DNA of 64,000 nt from Gracilaria vermiculophylla. Taxonomy: Eukaryota; Rhodophyta; Florideophyceae; Gracilariales; Gracilariaceae. Positions within the stretch are counted from its first letter, which is position 1. Each line of letters starts with the position of its first letter. Made by a program: the position numbers and the translations under genes. Under the pieces are notes generated by a model. That model was not told the origin of the DNA. It did no database searches and worked only from the letters and a program-made list of their open reading frames with translations. Positions 19,260 to 31,110 of this stretch are shown in pieces. Location: contig JAHNZQ020003147.1 of assembly GCA_019155205.2 (NCBI GenBank), forward strand, positions 744,332 through 808,331, given 5' to 3'.

Positions 19260-20831
19260 ATGCGGGGGGAGAGTGACTTGCAGGTGGGCATGCGCGTGAA
19301 GGTCGGGGACGATCGCGGCAGCGTGCGCTACGTGGGGCGGCTGGCGGGGCGCGGCGACAGTGTGTGGGTGGGCATTGAGTGGGATCGCGAGCAACGCGGC
19401 AGGCACGACGGGTGCGTGGACGGCGTGCGCTACTGGCAGTGCGACGGGCGGCGCGCCAGCTTTGTGAAGCGGAGCAGGGTGGGCGACGGCGGGCGGTGCA
19501 GTCTGATGGAGGCGGTGCGGGAGCGGTACGAGCGGGAGGTGAAGGACGAGGCGTTTCGGCGCCACACGGTGCGCATAGGCGGCGGGGTGGTGCACATTGC
19601 GGAGAAGGAGGTGCCGCGGGTGCAGCAGCTGGAGGAGGTGGACGTGAGCGGGTCCGGCGTGTGGTGCGCGGGTGATGTGAGCCAACTGGAGAGTGTGGCG
19701 GAGGTGACGGTGAGCAGGTGCCTGTTTGGGCGCATGAGCGAGCTGTGCCAGGTGGTGCAGCGCGTGGGGGGGTTGCGCAGGCTGGACGCGTCGCACAACG
19801 TGCTGCAGGAGGACGAGGCGGAGGTGGCAGGCGGCGGCGCGGCGGCGGCGGACGCGGTGCTGGACGAGGCGGTGCTGCAGGAGGCGGTGCTCAACCACTG
19901 CCGAGTGCGGTGGGAGGGCGTGGCGCAGCTGTGCGCCACGGCGGGGGGGCTGCGCGTGTTGCGCCTGCACGACTGCGCGCTGCAGTCGGTGCGCGACGCG
20001 ACGTGGCTGGCGCTGCGCGCGCGGCTGCAGCGGCTGGAGAAGGTGGACTTGGACGCCAACGCGCTGCAGTGGGACGACGTGCTGCGGCTGGGGCAGCTGC
20101 CGGCGCTGCGCGAGGCGTACGTCAGCAACAACGCGCTGGCGGACGCGCAGCTGCGCGGCGGCGGCGGCGACGACGGCGGCGGCGGCGGCGGCGGCGCGCT
20201 GTTCGCACAGCTGCGCGCGCTGAGCGTGGCGCACAACCGGCTGGCCGGCTGGCACGCCGTGCACTGGCTGCGCGCGCTGCCGCGCCTGGCCGAGCTGTGG
20301 CTGCGCGGCAACGCCATCGTCAGCGCCGACGCCGCCGCCGTCGCCGACGGCCGCGCGCCGCCGGGCCGCCTGCGCGCCATCGCGCTGCTGCCGCGCCTGC
20401 GCAAGCTGGACGGCGAGCGCGTCACGCCCGACGAGCGCCTCTTCGCCGAGCGCCGCCACGCCGCCGCCCCCGCCGCCGCCCACGCCCCCGCGCGCGCCGC
20501 CGCCATGCTCACGCTCACCGTGCGCCGCCTTCGCGCCGAGCACGACGGCGCCGAGCGCGACGACGGCGACGACGGCGACGGAGACGACGATGACGACGAC
20601 GACGGTGTGCTACTGCGCCGTGCGCTGCCGCGCCACACGCCGCTGCGGCGCGCGCTGCGCCTCGCGGAGCGCGCGCTGCGCGCGCCAATGCAGCTGGCGC
20701 TGCCGCGCCAGCACGGACACGTGCGCTGGCTGCACAGCCACGACGACGTGGCACACGTGCCGCTCTCGCAGCTGGCCACGTTGCGCGGTGCGCATGGCGA
20801 GCACGTCACCCTGCTTGCGCGCCCGCTGTAA
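19260..20831 (+). CDS. TBCE: Tubulin-specific chaperone E (tubulin cofactor E)
   Basis: Single exon, 523 aa. Cofactor E binds alpha-tubulin and, with cofactors C and D, assembles the alpha/beta-tubulin dimer. The N-terminal CAP-Gly domain (about residues 8-75) has the GDDRGSVRYVG and WVGIEWDREQRGRHDG elements and GVRYWQCDGRRASFVK. Leucine-rich repeats fill the centre (LRRLDASHNVL, LEKVDLDANAL, LREAYVSNNAL, LRALSVAHNRL). The C-terminus is ubiquitin-like (LTLTVRRL through HVTLLARPL) with an Asp/Gly-rich insertion of about 20 residues. This three-part layout is specific to TBCE. A poly-Gly stretch (GGGGDDGGGGGGG) interrupts one LRR loop, as is common in this GC-rich block. Confidence 0.93.
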   Translation: MRGESDLQVGMRVKVGDDRGSVRYVGRLAGRGDSVWVGIEWDREQRGRHDGCVDGVRYWQCDGRRASFVKRSRVGDGGRCSLMEAVRERYEREVKDEAFRRHTVRIGGGVVHIAEKEVPRVQQLEEVDVSGSGVWCAGDVSQLESVAEVTVSRCLFGRMSELCQVVQRVGGLRRLDASHNVLQEDEAEVAGGGAAAADAVLDEAVLQEAVLNHCRVRWEGVAQLCATAGGLRVLRLHDCALQSVRDATWLALRARLQRLEKVDLDANALQWDDVLRLGQLPALREAYVSNNALADAQLRGGGGDDGGGGGGGALFAQLRALSVAHNRLAGWHAVHWLRALPRLAELWLRGNAIVSADAAAVADGRAPPGRLRAIALLPRLRKLDGERVTPDERLFAERRHAAAPAAAHAPARAAAMLTLTVRRLRAEHDGAERDDGDDGDGDDDDDDDGVLLRRALPRHTPLRRALRLAERALRAPMQLALPRQHGHVRWLHSHDDVAHVPLSQLATLRGAHGEHVTLLARPL

Positions 20832-20987
20832 GCCGCTGTCGGCCGCGCGCGCGCGCGCGCTGTGCCGCGTGCTGTCTTCTTGGTGGCGCGCGCGCGCGCG
20901 CGCGCGCGCACGCGCGTCCAGAGCGCCGCCACCGCGTCCACGCCGCCGCCGCCCCCCCCCCGCCCCCCCCCCAGGTGCCCGCGGCCG

Positions 20988-22889
20988 ATGTCGACGTCGC
21001 CGCCGTCGCCGCCGTCGCCGCCGCCGCCCGCGGCGTCGCAGTCACACCCGCACCCGCACCCGCACCCGCAACCGCAGCCGCAGCCGCAGCCGCAGCCGCA
21101 ACCACAACCGCACCCGCACCCGCACCCGCAGCAGCTGCAGCCGCTGCAGCAGTCGCACCCGCCTGAGCCCTCGCCTCCGCCGCCGCCGCCGCCGCCGCCC
21201 CGGCTTGCGCCGCCCCCGCCGCCCCCGCCGCCACCCCCGCAGCACGCCGCCGTCTCCGCCGTCGCCGCCGCTTCCCCGGCCCCCGCCCCCGCGTCGCCGC
21301 CCGCCGCCCCCGCACCTTCCCAACCCCCCGCCGCCGCCGCCGCCAAGTCCGCGCCCACCCACTGCCTGCGCTGCGCCTTCCCGCTCGACGCGCAGCGAAA
21401 CATTTTGGCCGTGTTGAGCCATCTGCGCGAAATGGTTCTGCACGCCGGCTACGTCGTCGAGCACCTCGCGCTGCACGAGCCGCTCTCGACCGAACAGCCG
21501 CTCTCGCTCTCGCTCGACCTCCGCCGCGTGTCCTCAAAGCGCTCGCGCTCGCGCGCCGACTCCACCGTCGACGAGCCGCCCTCCAAGCGCTTCATGCCGT
21601 GCAGACTGTGCGCCTCCAGCTGCTGCTCCACCAACTCGCTGTGCAAGGCCAACGCATGCGCCCACCGCGACCGCGACGAGGCAGAGTCGCGCCCGTTGCC
21701 CCCGTCTCCGCGCGAGGACCCGCAGCAGCCGCCGCAGCCGCAGCCGCAGCCACAGCACCACCATCAACACCATCACCACTGCCACCCTACACCGAAACGC
21801 CACCACCACCACCACCAGCGCCCGCCCCCTCCCCCGCCCCCGCCCCCGCCGCACACCTCGCACGCTCAGTCGCACCAACAGTCGCAGCAGCAACCGCATC
21901 ACCAGCAGCACCAGCAGCACCAGCAGCATTCGCACCGCCCCGTCTTTCCGCTCCCCACCCCGGATGTCATCAGCGCCGACCACGACGTCCTGCACCACTC
22001 ACATTCCTTCCCGCCGCCCGAACGCCCGCTGCGACGCTCGCCTAACGACGACGACGAGCACACCACCGATAACGCCGCAGCCATGGCCGCCGCCGCCGCC
22101 GTCGCCGCCGCCGCCGTCGCTAGCATGCCGGTCGATCGCCCCGCTCACCCCGCCCCGGACGCCCACCATCCGCACCCCGCCTGGACCACCGCCTCCGACG
22201 CTCAGTTTGACGCCCGCGAACGCATACTGCCCGGTCTGGACTTTACGCCCGTCCATACAGCGCAGATCGCCGCGCACCACCACTCCTCGCAGCCCGCGAC
22301 GCAGCAACATCACTCCACCTCAGTCCCGCTTTCCGCGCACCCCTCGCAGCCCTCAATTCATCGCGACAAGCCCGTCACCCCGCCTGCCACCCTCTCCAAA
22401 GCCTTGCAACGCAAGAATCCTGCCACCGCCGCCACCACTGCTACCACCGCTCTCATCGTCGAGTCGCCCTCTCACCGCCCGGTGCCCAATCTGTTCTGCG
22501 ACGCGTGCGCCATTGGCTTTGGCACTGAACTGGAGTTGCGAAAGCATCAGTTCACCGAGCATCGCGACGACAAGATCATCACCAAGACCCCTGATGGCCG
22601 CTTTCTCTGTCTCATGCACTCCTGCTCGCAGAGCTTTGTGAGAAGGCATGTTATGGAGCGCCATTTTAAGACGGTCCACTTGCTTGTGCGGGATTTCCCG
22701 TGCAGTACATGCGACAAGGCGTTTGCGGACTCGTCCACGCGAGACGCCCATCGTTCCGCCGTGCATGAAAAGAAGAAACCATGGGTCTGTACACAGTGTT
22801 CTAGTAGCTTTACGCAAAGTTCTTCGTTGGGGAAGCACCGGCGACGCTTTCATCAGGAAGCTACCACAACGCATAGCAATCCAAAGTAA
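20988..22889 (+). CDS. C2H2 zinc-finger protein with long low-complexity N-terminus
   Basis: 633 aa from ATG 20988; the frame is open to 20862, but no ATG lies there. The sequence just before the ATG (poly-C then CAG|GTG at about 20972) could be an intron end in the 5' UTR. The first 500 residues are Pro, Ser, (His-Pro)n and Gln/His runs with a cysteine cluster at about residues 204-226 (CRLCASSCC...CKANACAH) and a conserved-looking block CLRCAFPLDAQRNILAVLSH. Four C2H2 fingers end the protein: FCDACAIGF, FLCLMHSCSQSF, FPCSTCDKAF and WVCTQCSSSF, each followed by two His. Probably a DNA-binding regulator in the nucleus; targets unknown. GC content falls towards average in the finger-coding end. 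Confidence 0.8.
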   Translation: MSTSPPSPPSPPPPAASQSHPHPHPHPQPQPQPQPQPQPQPHPHPHPQQLQPLQQSHPPEPSPPPPPPPPPRLAPPPPPPPPPPQHAAVSAVAAASPAPAPASPPAAPAPSQPPAAAAAKSAPTHCLRCAFPLDAQRNILAVLSHLREMVLHAGYVVEHLALHEPLSTEQPLSLSLDLRRVSSKRSRSRADSTVDEPPSKRFMPCRLCASSCCSTNSLCKANACAHRDRDEAESRPLPPSPREDPQQPPQPQPQPQHHHQHHHHCHPTPKRHHHHHQRPPPPPPPPPPHTSHAQSHQQSQQQPHHQQHQQHQQHSHRPVFPLPTPDVISADHDVLHHSHSFPPPERPLRRSPNDDDEHTTDNAAAMAAAAAVAAAAVASMPVDRPAHPAPDAHHPHPAWTTASDAQFDARERILPGLDFTPVHTAQIAAHHHSSQPATQQHHSTSVPLSAHPSQPSIHRDKPVTPPATLSKALQRKNPATAATTATTALIVESPSHRPVPNLFCDACAIGFGTELELRKHQFTEHRDDKIITKTPDGRFLCLMHSCSQSFVRRHVMERHFKTVHLLVRDFPCSTCDKAFADSSTRDAHRSAVHEKKKPWVCTQCSSSFTQSSSLGKHRRRFHQEATTTHSNPK

Positions 22890-23328
22890 GCCTATCGGTT
22901 TTTTTTTTTGTTGTTGTCGCAGCGTGTTTGCCCCTGTGTTCCTGTGTTTGTGCTTTCATTGTGGCTTTGATGGCTTTGTGGTCTTATCTTGCTCTCCGAA
23001 GTGGCGTACTTCCCTAGTTATGCTGTCGTCGCTGTCATTACTGGGTGCCCTTTTAGCAAGGATGTTCGCTACAACCACCTCCGCCATAGCGTTAGCTTCC
23101 TCGTTTGTGCTGCCCCGAAAGTCAGCGCGGTTGGGCTCAAATGCAAGCGCAATGGGCGCTTGCTGACCCAATCCCCGATATCACTCTGCTTTCGTCATCG
23201 TTGCTTGAGCAATCGCAACGGCTCAGTGGCAGACTACGATGGTTGTGTTTTCGTGTAAAGAACCTCTTCTATCCCACATCAATCAGTTGGATAAGTTTTA
23301 CAGTCAAGAGATACTGAAGCGGAATACT
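22890..23328. other. Spacer between convergent genes
   Basis: 439 bp holding the 3' ends of the zinc-finger (+) and YqgF-like (-) genes. A T-run at 22901-22910 follows the zinc-finger stop codon. No gene seen. Confidence 0.5.
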
Positions 23329-23984
23329 TCATCCGTCGCCGTTTTCAAGTCGCTTCATGGCATCTAAAACGTCTTGTAGAATCAGTGCCGCCGCGCCCTA
23401 TCAAATGAAATGTCAATTTGGTCAGATATTGGGGCACATTCCTGTCGGTGAAGAGAGTAAGCCAGGGAGGGCTTGATCCCTGTATCACCTGATGGATGGC
23501 CCGGACTACTTACCGCGTCAACTCTTTGTTTCCGTAACGTAATGTTATTACGTTCACGTTTCTTGGCGGATGCCATAAATTCGTCTTTTGCTATCACAGT
23601 CGTGAAACTCTCGTCCCAGTACGCGATGGCACGAAACCCACTTTCCGCCAGAACTCGCCACGAATATAGACGAACGAATTGCTGAAGGGCTCTGCAATCG
23701 GCTCCATGTGGGGCACTAGGCATGCCAACAACCGCGCAATGCGCCTGAGTTTCTGCGGCCAAGAGCCGCAGACGGTGCACGTCTGATAGAACGCTTCTTC
23801 GGCGATAGGCGCTGTGAGGAAACGAGATTAAACGAGCATCGTCGGATAGGGCCACGCCGATGTGACGCGTGCCCACGTCCATGCCAACCAGAGGGCCACC
23901 AGTTTGTCTTACATGAAGCTTAAATCTTTGCAGTTCAGATCTCATCATGCCATGAGTTTCTCCGATCAAATTGAACGCCTTCAT
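23329..23984 (-). CDS. YqgF/RuvX-type RNase H-fold nuclease-like protein; one intron (23398-23513)
   Basis: Exon 1 is 23984-23514 and exon 2 is 23397-23329; spliced length 179 aa. The bacterial relatives are RNase H-fold proteins involved in rRNA processing and suggested as Holliday junction resolvases. Motifs: LVGMDVGTRHIGVALSDD (first catalytic Asp), CAVVGMPSAPHG, YWDESFTT and the C-terminal RVDA. Without splicing the frame runs into unrelated sequence after RVDA. A consensus donor GTAAGT and acceptor TGATAG remove 116 bp and restore the family ending RVDAGAAALILQDVLDAM, so the intron is well supported. The gene is probably of organelle or bacterial ancestry and may act in plastid or mitochondrion, but the N-terminus is too short to judge targeting. 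Confidence 0.88.
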
Positions 23985-24273
23985 ACCCCCCCTGTCGCCT
24001 TATGCTGAGGCTCGAGCCCCGAGCCGATCCGCAGTCTCGTCTGTCCCATAAAAATATATGTGCCGCTACATTACATTCTGAAATCTGATGCGAAGCCGAA
24101 AACAAACCAGTCATCTCTGGGCCTTCAGTGCGAAAGCTACTTGATTTTACCGAGGTATCGACATGTTCAGCGCACAATCACAGCGCACACTCCGCGCCGA
24201 ACGCACATCTTCAGCTGATGCTGGTGCCTTGCAAATGGAAGCCCAGTACTTGTGAGCTGTCCGAAGCACTTTT

Positions 24274-25254
24274 TCAAGGCTCCAAGAGCCTCATCATTTT
24301 GTGCGTTTCACTTTCTTTCAGGTCAAGAACTCGTACAAAGTCTTGATTTCTTTTGACGACCGATACAAGTGCTCGTCGCAGCTCTTGCACATCTTCTCCT
24401 TCGCCCCGACTTTTGAGTTCACTTGCGTACAACCGCCGTTTCAAGAATATTTGAAGCATTGCATATGTCTTTAGCGAGGAGCATGGAATTCCAGCAAAGG
24501 TTTTCAGCATGTTGTTACGGTGCGAGGCGGACGGATACCTGACAAGCATTGCTCGAACGCACTTCTCTGATAATCTCAGTTCGTGTCGTGTCGGTAGCAA
24601 GCGTGCAATGCCGCTCAGAGCGACCTCAGCCACCCGACTATCTCCATCACGGACAAGCTGCTCCAAAACGGAAAATGCTGCCTCCGCAACTTCAGACTGC
24701 TCCTTTGTAACCAAAGTCACGAGAACGGGTGATACAGCACTTCGTACTTTATACTGCTCATGTTCCGCGCATTCCCGCAGAACACCTTCGTAATCAAAGT
24801 TTTCCAGCGGATCAATCGCTGGCGAGTGCACACCTAGAGCTTTCTGCATGACGACGTCCGGAACAAGTCCACGCTGTAACAGGCCATTGAAGACATCGAG
24901 AGCGAGCAATTTCAGTTTCAGGTTCGATTCCAGAGGTATATGTTGTAAAAGTAACTGCACAGGAGGGTGGGAACGCCGATTTCCTATCGCTTTGATCACT
25001 GCACATCTCGTCTCCTCGTCTCTGTCTTTCAACGACCGTTGCAAAACGCTCTTGGGGCATTGAGGAATTGATAAGGCCACATGCCTTACAGATTGATCTG
25101 GATCCTGCTCTACCACGAGTTGCAGGAAAGCCTCGAAACCAGCTCTATGAGGCGAAGACAACTCTGGCGCTTCTTCGAAAGATTTCGAGTACTGCTGCAG
25201 GGCTTTCAATCGAACTTTTGGGTCGGGAGCATAGATATCACTACCAGGAAGCAT
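24274..25254 (-). CDS. HEAT-repeat protein of unknown function
   Basis: 326 aa from the ATG at 25252-25254; the frame is open 11 codons further up to a TTG. The protein is all helical with repeated HEAT-like units, for example DPDQSVRHVALSIPQCPKSV, DRDEETRCAVIKAIGNR, YKVRSAVSPVLVTL and DSRVAEVALSGIARLLP. HEAT arrays are protein-binding scaffolds. I cannot place it in a named family; a relation to Integrator or condensin HEAT subunits is possible but unproven. The C-terminal helices (ELRRALVSVVKRNQDFVRVL) are not repeats. Start uncertain, since an upstream exon cannot be excluded. Confidence 0.65.
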   Translation of the reverse strand: MLPGSDIYAPDPKVRLKALQQYSKSFEEAPELSSPHRAGFEAFLQLVVEQDPDQSVRHVALSIPQCPKSVLQRSLKDRDEETRCAVIKAIGNRRSHPPVQLLLQHIPLESNLKLKLLALDVFNGLLQRGLVPDVVMQKALGVHSPAIDPLENFDYEGVLRECAEHEQYKVRSAVSPVLVTLVTKEQSEVAEAAFSVLEQLVRDGDSRVAEVALSGIARLLPTRHELRLSEKCVRAMLVRYPSASHRNNMLKTFAGIPCSSLKTYAMLQIFLKRRLYASELKSRGEGEDVQELRRALVSVVKRNQDFVRVLDLKESETHKMMRLLEP

Positions 25255-27633
<2,379 letters not shown>

Positions 27634-28235
27634 GTGGACGATGAGAGCAGCCATTTTAATTCGGAACGGTGTCTAGGCAAATATCTTGATCTCATCGAGA
27701 GCTTCAAGCAACCTACACCCAGCAGAACTGTTCATCCCGCCCGAGAACTTCGCGTTTGGGAGCATTTTGAAGTATACAGCCAGTTTCTGGATGCTCCTTC
27801 TCTCCACGCGCTCTGGCTATACCAGAAGCTCTGAGTGCAGAACGTTACCTCCTGCTCGCTCCTTAACCAACAACATAAGAACTATGGCCATAAAAACATC
27901 ATGTTTGAAGAATATTTGGGTTTCTTGTCATGCATGCTGCTGTTCATTGGCTTTGGAAAAGCCAAGCACGACGCACGGAAACCCAAGATTATTATCACAA
28001 GGTAAAGAAGCCTGCTCTGATGTGGAGAGTTTTCCAACCGCAGAAAGATACATTAGAACCTGATTAAATTTTGAAAAGGCCAAAGGGCGCAAACTGCTTG
28101 AGCTGGAGCTGCACAACCTAGAGCACGAAGTGACGACTTACAAGAAATCATTGGATACATGTAAGAACATATCTTGCCCACAATTGATCTTCGGGAAGAA
28201 TTGCGAAGGAAACTGCCGCAATGCGTATGTTTAGG
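27634..28235 (+). pseudogene. Decayed paralogue (copy B) of the orphan protein at 3886-4545
   Basis: DNA and protein similarity to the (-) strand gene at 3886-4545 runs from the DDESSHFN motif through LFIPPENF, FWMLLLS, TNNIRTMAIKTS, the CTGTTCATTGGC core, CCAACCGCAGAAA and KKSLDT-K-ISCP to the end. The copy is broken: small insertions and deletions put these pieces in at least three frames, for example one base lost relative to copy A in AATATTTGGG (about 27912). Stops follow, and no open frame covers more than about a third. It is either a pseudogene or a gene whose introns I cannot see; pseudogene is more likely. Confidence 0.7.
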
Positions 28236-29205
28236 AAGCTGGGGGGCTCAGCGACTGGTATGTTCTGATATACATGTAGGAAGGGCACTTGTACAGGTAA
28301 CATTTTCGCCACGGTATGTGATCTTCTGATTTTCTTGCATTATTGAGTTGCTGCTTGGCCCATATTCTCTCTTAGCCCCAGAAAAAGTACATAATTCTCG
28401 GTGATATGGATCACACATTACCCACTTACTCAAAAATAAAGACCGTTCTCGCGCCTTCTTTGCATACGAGTGCTGAGTGAATTGTTATCGTTCCAAAATA
28501 TGCACGTTTTTCGTCGGAAAGTTCTTTCCAATAACCTTACGCAGAAACTTCTGAAGAACGGGAGAGAGCAATTGCAATTCTTTCCGCGATTCACTTTCTT
28601 TTGCTGACGGGGAGAATACGATGTGCCTTAGGAAATGCTTCAGTATCGAATTTGTGAACAATAGGGCAATGCTGAACTTGTGCATTTTCGAGCAAGTTAT
28701 GATTCTTGTCAGTTTCGTCTTTGAGTATCTCTCTTCTTCTTTTTCTGTACGGTATAGAAACACTATATTTGCCCCCCTTGTGTTTCCTTAAATGATACTG
28801 GCAGAGTTTTGGTCAGTATTTCGTTCGGCTTTGAAGCAAACATTGTCAAGTTCGTTAACATGTGCCGTAAATTCCGCTATACAATGTGCTCTACCCATAG
28901 AACAGAAATGTTGTGACAAAACCAAAAAAAATCTTCGTAATTGGTGCTTGTGATTGCTTTCTACCCCAGACTGTCCTGAATAGTGATTTAATCCCTCCTT
29001 GAATGGATCATATTATTCTGTCTTGAGACAATCGCGGAAGAAAACAAACTGTCACTCGGCCATCGGCCGAAAGCCTTGATTTGTTTTTAGCTAATAACGC
29101 ACAGTGTTCACCGATTTGCAATTACAGTTCATCCACCTGACAAAGAACATCATATGAAAAGCACATGTCTTACTTTTTTTCATTTGCTTCTGATATACGT
29201 ATGCT
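28236..29205. other. Gene-poor region
   Basis: About 1 kb, low GC, no open frame above 92 codons, no recognised repeat or RNA. Confidence 0.45.
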
Positions 29206-29652
29206 ATGCTATTTCTTAGCAAATGGGAGTTTATCAAGTTGAATTTTGGGTTAACAAAGAGCACTGAAGTACATAAAATGTGCATCATATATTTATGCGG
29301 GCTATTTCGGTTTGAGCATCTCTGCGATGTGCAACGACATCTTTTAAAGTACATAGAAAGTTCATATGAGAATCTCCACTTCGAAAAAACTCTGCACCCA
29401 CGTCCAAGAAAATGTGTGAAACCTACACTGAGATCGAAAAGAGTACAATACCACCAATATGTCCAAGATGGTCTGCCGAATCTGATCTTTAATCCAGAGT
29501 TTTATGAAGTTTCCAAGAAGTGTGGAAGACGAGAAGCACCATGGGTAGAAGATTGGCAATTTGGCATTAAAGGGCTGGACGAAAGTTCTTTCAAGAGACT
29601 CCTAAAATTTTTTAAAACCAAAAAATGTCAGTTAAGATCGGGATACTGCTGA
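29206..29652 (+). CDS. Possible hypothetical protein
   Basis: An open frame of 148 codons, ATG at 29206, unusual for this AT-rich stretch, where stops are frequent. The second half is basic and hydrophilic with aromatic residues (RSKRVQYHQYVQDGLPNLIF, APWVEDWQFGIKGLDESSFK), which looks more like protein than chance. No domain recognised and no similarity seen to the orphan family nearby. It could be one exon of a larger gene. Confidence 0.35.
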   Translation: MLFLSKWEFIKLNFGLTKSTEVHKMCIIYLCGLFRFEHLCDVQRHLLKYIESSYENLHFEKTLHPRPRKCVKPTLRSKRVQYHQYVQDGLPNLIFNPEFYEVSKKCGRREAPWVEDWQFGIKGLDESSFKRLLKFFKTKKCQLRSGYC

Positions 29653-29787
29653 TGATGGCAAAATCACGGAAGGACGGTAATGAAATGTAATGAAATCGTG
29701 AGGTTAGAAGATTTACGATGTTTTCATTTTGAGAATCGAGATGTTGGATAAGAGGAGTTAGTGCTCAGTGCAGTTTTGAAACGGTGT

Positions 29788-29841
29788 GATCGTGTTTACT
29801 TATTGAACTAAATAAAAATGCTGAGATCGTGTTTACTTATT
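29788..29841. repeat. 17-bp direct repeat
   Basis: GATCGTGTTTACTTATT occurs at 29788-29804 and again at 29825-29841, in the spacer between the hypothetical frame and the tRNA gene. Meaning unknown. Confidence 0.9.
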
Positions 29842-29946
29842 CAAAAAACATATAAGATCTTAACATTTTAAAATTGGACTATAAAGATTAGGAGAATTCT
29901 CGAGGTGCCATGCCCTACGTGGTAGGAAGATCAAAATAGAGGGTTT

Positions 29947-30029
29947 AGCTCGTGCCGGGAATTGAACCCGGATCTCCTCGGTGACAGCGAGATATACGGA
30001 GGCACTGTTAACCATTATACTACACGAAC
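29947..30029 (-). tRNA. tRNA-Asp(GTC) with an 11-nt intron in the D-loop (29998-30008)
   Basis: Read on the (-) strand, the cloverleaf is complete. Acceptor stem GTTCGTG pairs with CACGAGC (one G-T). D stem is GTAT/GTAT as in other eukaryotic tRNA-Asp. The anticodon stem TCTCG/CGAGG carries loop CTGTCAC with anticodon GTC (plus 29983-29985) and C38. The variable loop is AGAT, and the T arm is CCGGG-TTCAATT-CCCGG. The only misfit is a D-loop of 19 nt where tRNA-Asp has 8 (AATGGTTA with G18 G19); the 11 extra bases ACAGTGCCTCC are best read as an intron. The discriminator base would be U73, whereas eukaryotic tRNA-Asp normally has G73; this is odd. A TTTT pol III stop follows at 29931-29934. 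Confidence 0.85.
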
Positions 30030-30555
30030 GTTCCCTGTGAGAGCAATATTGGATTGTGCAAATATTTATTCTTCGGATTTCTTTTTAGATTCCATTTGCC
30101 GGATTTTTGCTAATTGGATTTTTTTAAAAATGTATAAAATTTGATATATTTCATTTGAGATTGTTGAAAGACATTACAGAAACGCAATTTTGAACACTGT
30201 TTAACGAAGGCTAGATAACCGTAACTTGAATGGCCGACACGCGCTACTGATCCCCATGCTGGTTTACGCCAATCTCTGAGAACGCATCGCTGAACAATTC
30301 GTGCTCTGCGTAGTCTTGCCCCCGTAATTTCCCTTTCGTTGTCGTGGGTCATCCATCTGCAGTTTTCGTTAGTGCTATCCAAATTTATCCGGCACATGCG
30401 ATCGCTAAGCATCAAGCCAACGCTGAAGTCACTTGCCTTCTTTCGCCGCTGTTTCTGGTTTCGAAATCTTCTTTGCCTACTTGTTCTTTGCGAATCATAT
30501 TTGTTTTGCCGGAGTTGTAGTTTGGTGAATAGAAACTGAGACTTCTATCTCGAAG
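30030..30555. other. Spacer before the Mpo1-like gene
   Basis: 526 bp with no supported gene; it should contain the promoter of the downstream (+) gene and the upstream flank of the tRNA. Confidence 0.45.
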
Positions 30556-31110
30556 ATGTTATCTTCAAAGCTTTTGAGTCTGGAGAAGCAATATCATTTT
30601 TATAAGTCTTATCATACTAATCCCATGAACAAGAGGATTCATATGGTCTTCGTTCCGGTTTTAATCATTACGTTTCTAATGCTCTTATCAACTGTGCCAC
30701 TTCCACCTCCTGCGTATGACTTATCTCGACTCCTCGCGCTTTGCTACGCAATCTACTACGTCATCCTTGATCCACAACTTGGACTTCTTTTCTCACCTTT
30801 TCTTTTTGTCCTCTACAGAATTGCGGGAAAGTTTACGCAGTACGCTGGCCCATATGGAAACGTTCCTTGGGCACTCGCGTTTAACTTCATAGCTTGGTTT
30901 GCACAATTTGTTGGACACTTTGCATTCGAAAAGAATTCCCCAGCTTTAATGGACTCGCTTATTCAGTCCATTCTTGCCGCTCCGCTGATCATATGGCTCG
31001 AGATTGTGTTTTCTTTCGGATGTCTCATACCTACAAAACAGCGACTTCAGCGTTCACGCGTTGTTGCGCGTGCGCGCAAGGCAGTGGCCACTTCATCTGT
31101 TGGATCATAA
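30556..31110 (+). CDS. Mpo1-like (DUF962) membrane protein
   Basis: Single exon, 184 aa. Yeast Mpo1 is an Fe(II)-dependent dioxygenase of the ER membrane that shortens 2-hydroxy fatty acids during phytosphingosine breakdown. The N-terminus has the family signature QYHFYKSYHTNPMNKRIHMV with its conserved His residues, and the second His motif appears as FVGHFAFEK. Hydrophobic segments follow (VPVLIITFLMLLSTVPL, LALCYAIYYVILDPQLGLLF, SILAAPLIIWLEIVFSFG), fitting four membrane spans. Length matches the family. The basic C-terminus (KQRLQRSRVVARARK) faces the cytosol in the usual topology. Start ATG 30556. Confidence 0.88.
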   Translation: MLSSKLLSLEKQYHFYKSYHTNPMNKRIHMVFVPVLIITFLMLLSTVPLPPPAYDLSRLLALCYAIYYVILDPQLGLLFSPFLFVLYRIAGKFTQYAGPYGNVPWALAFNFIAWFAQFVGHFAFEKNSPALMDSLIQSILAAPLIIWLEIVFSFGCLIPTKQRLQRSRVVARARKAVATSSVGS

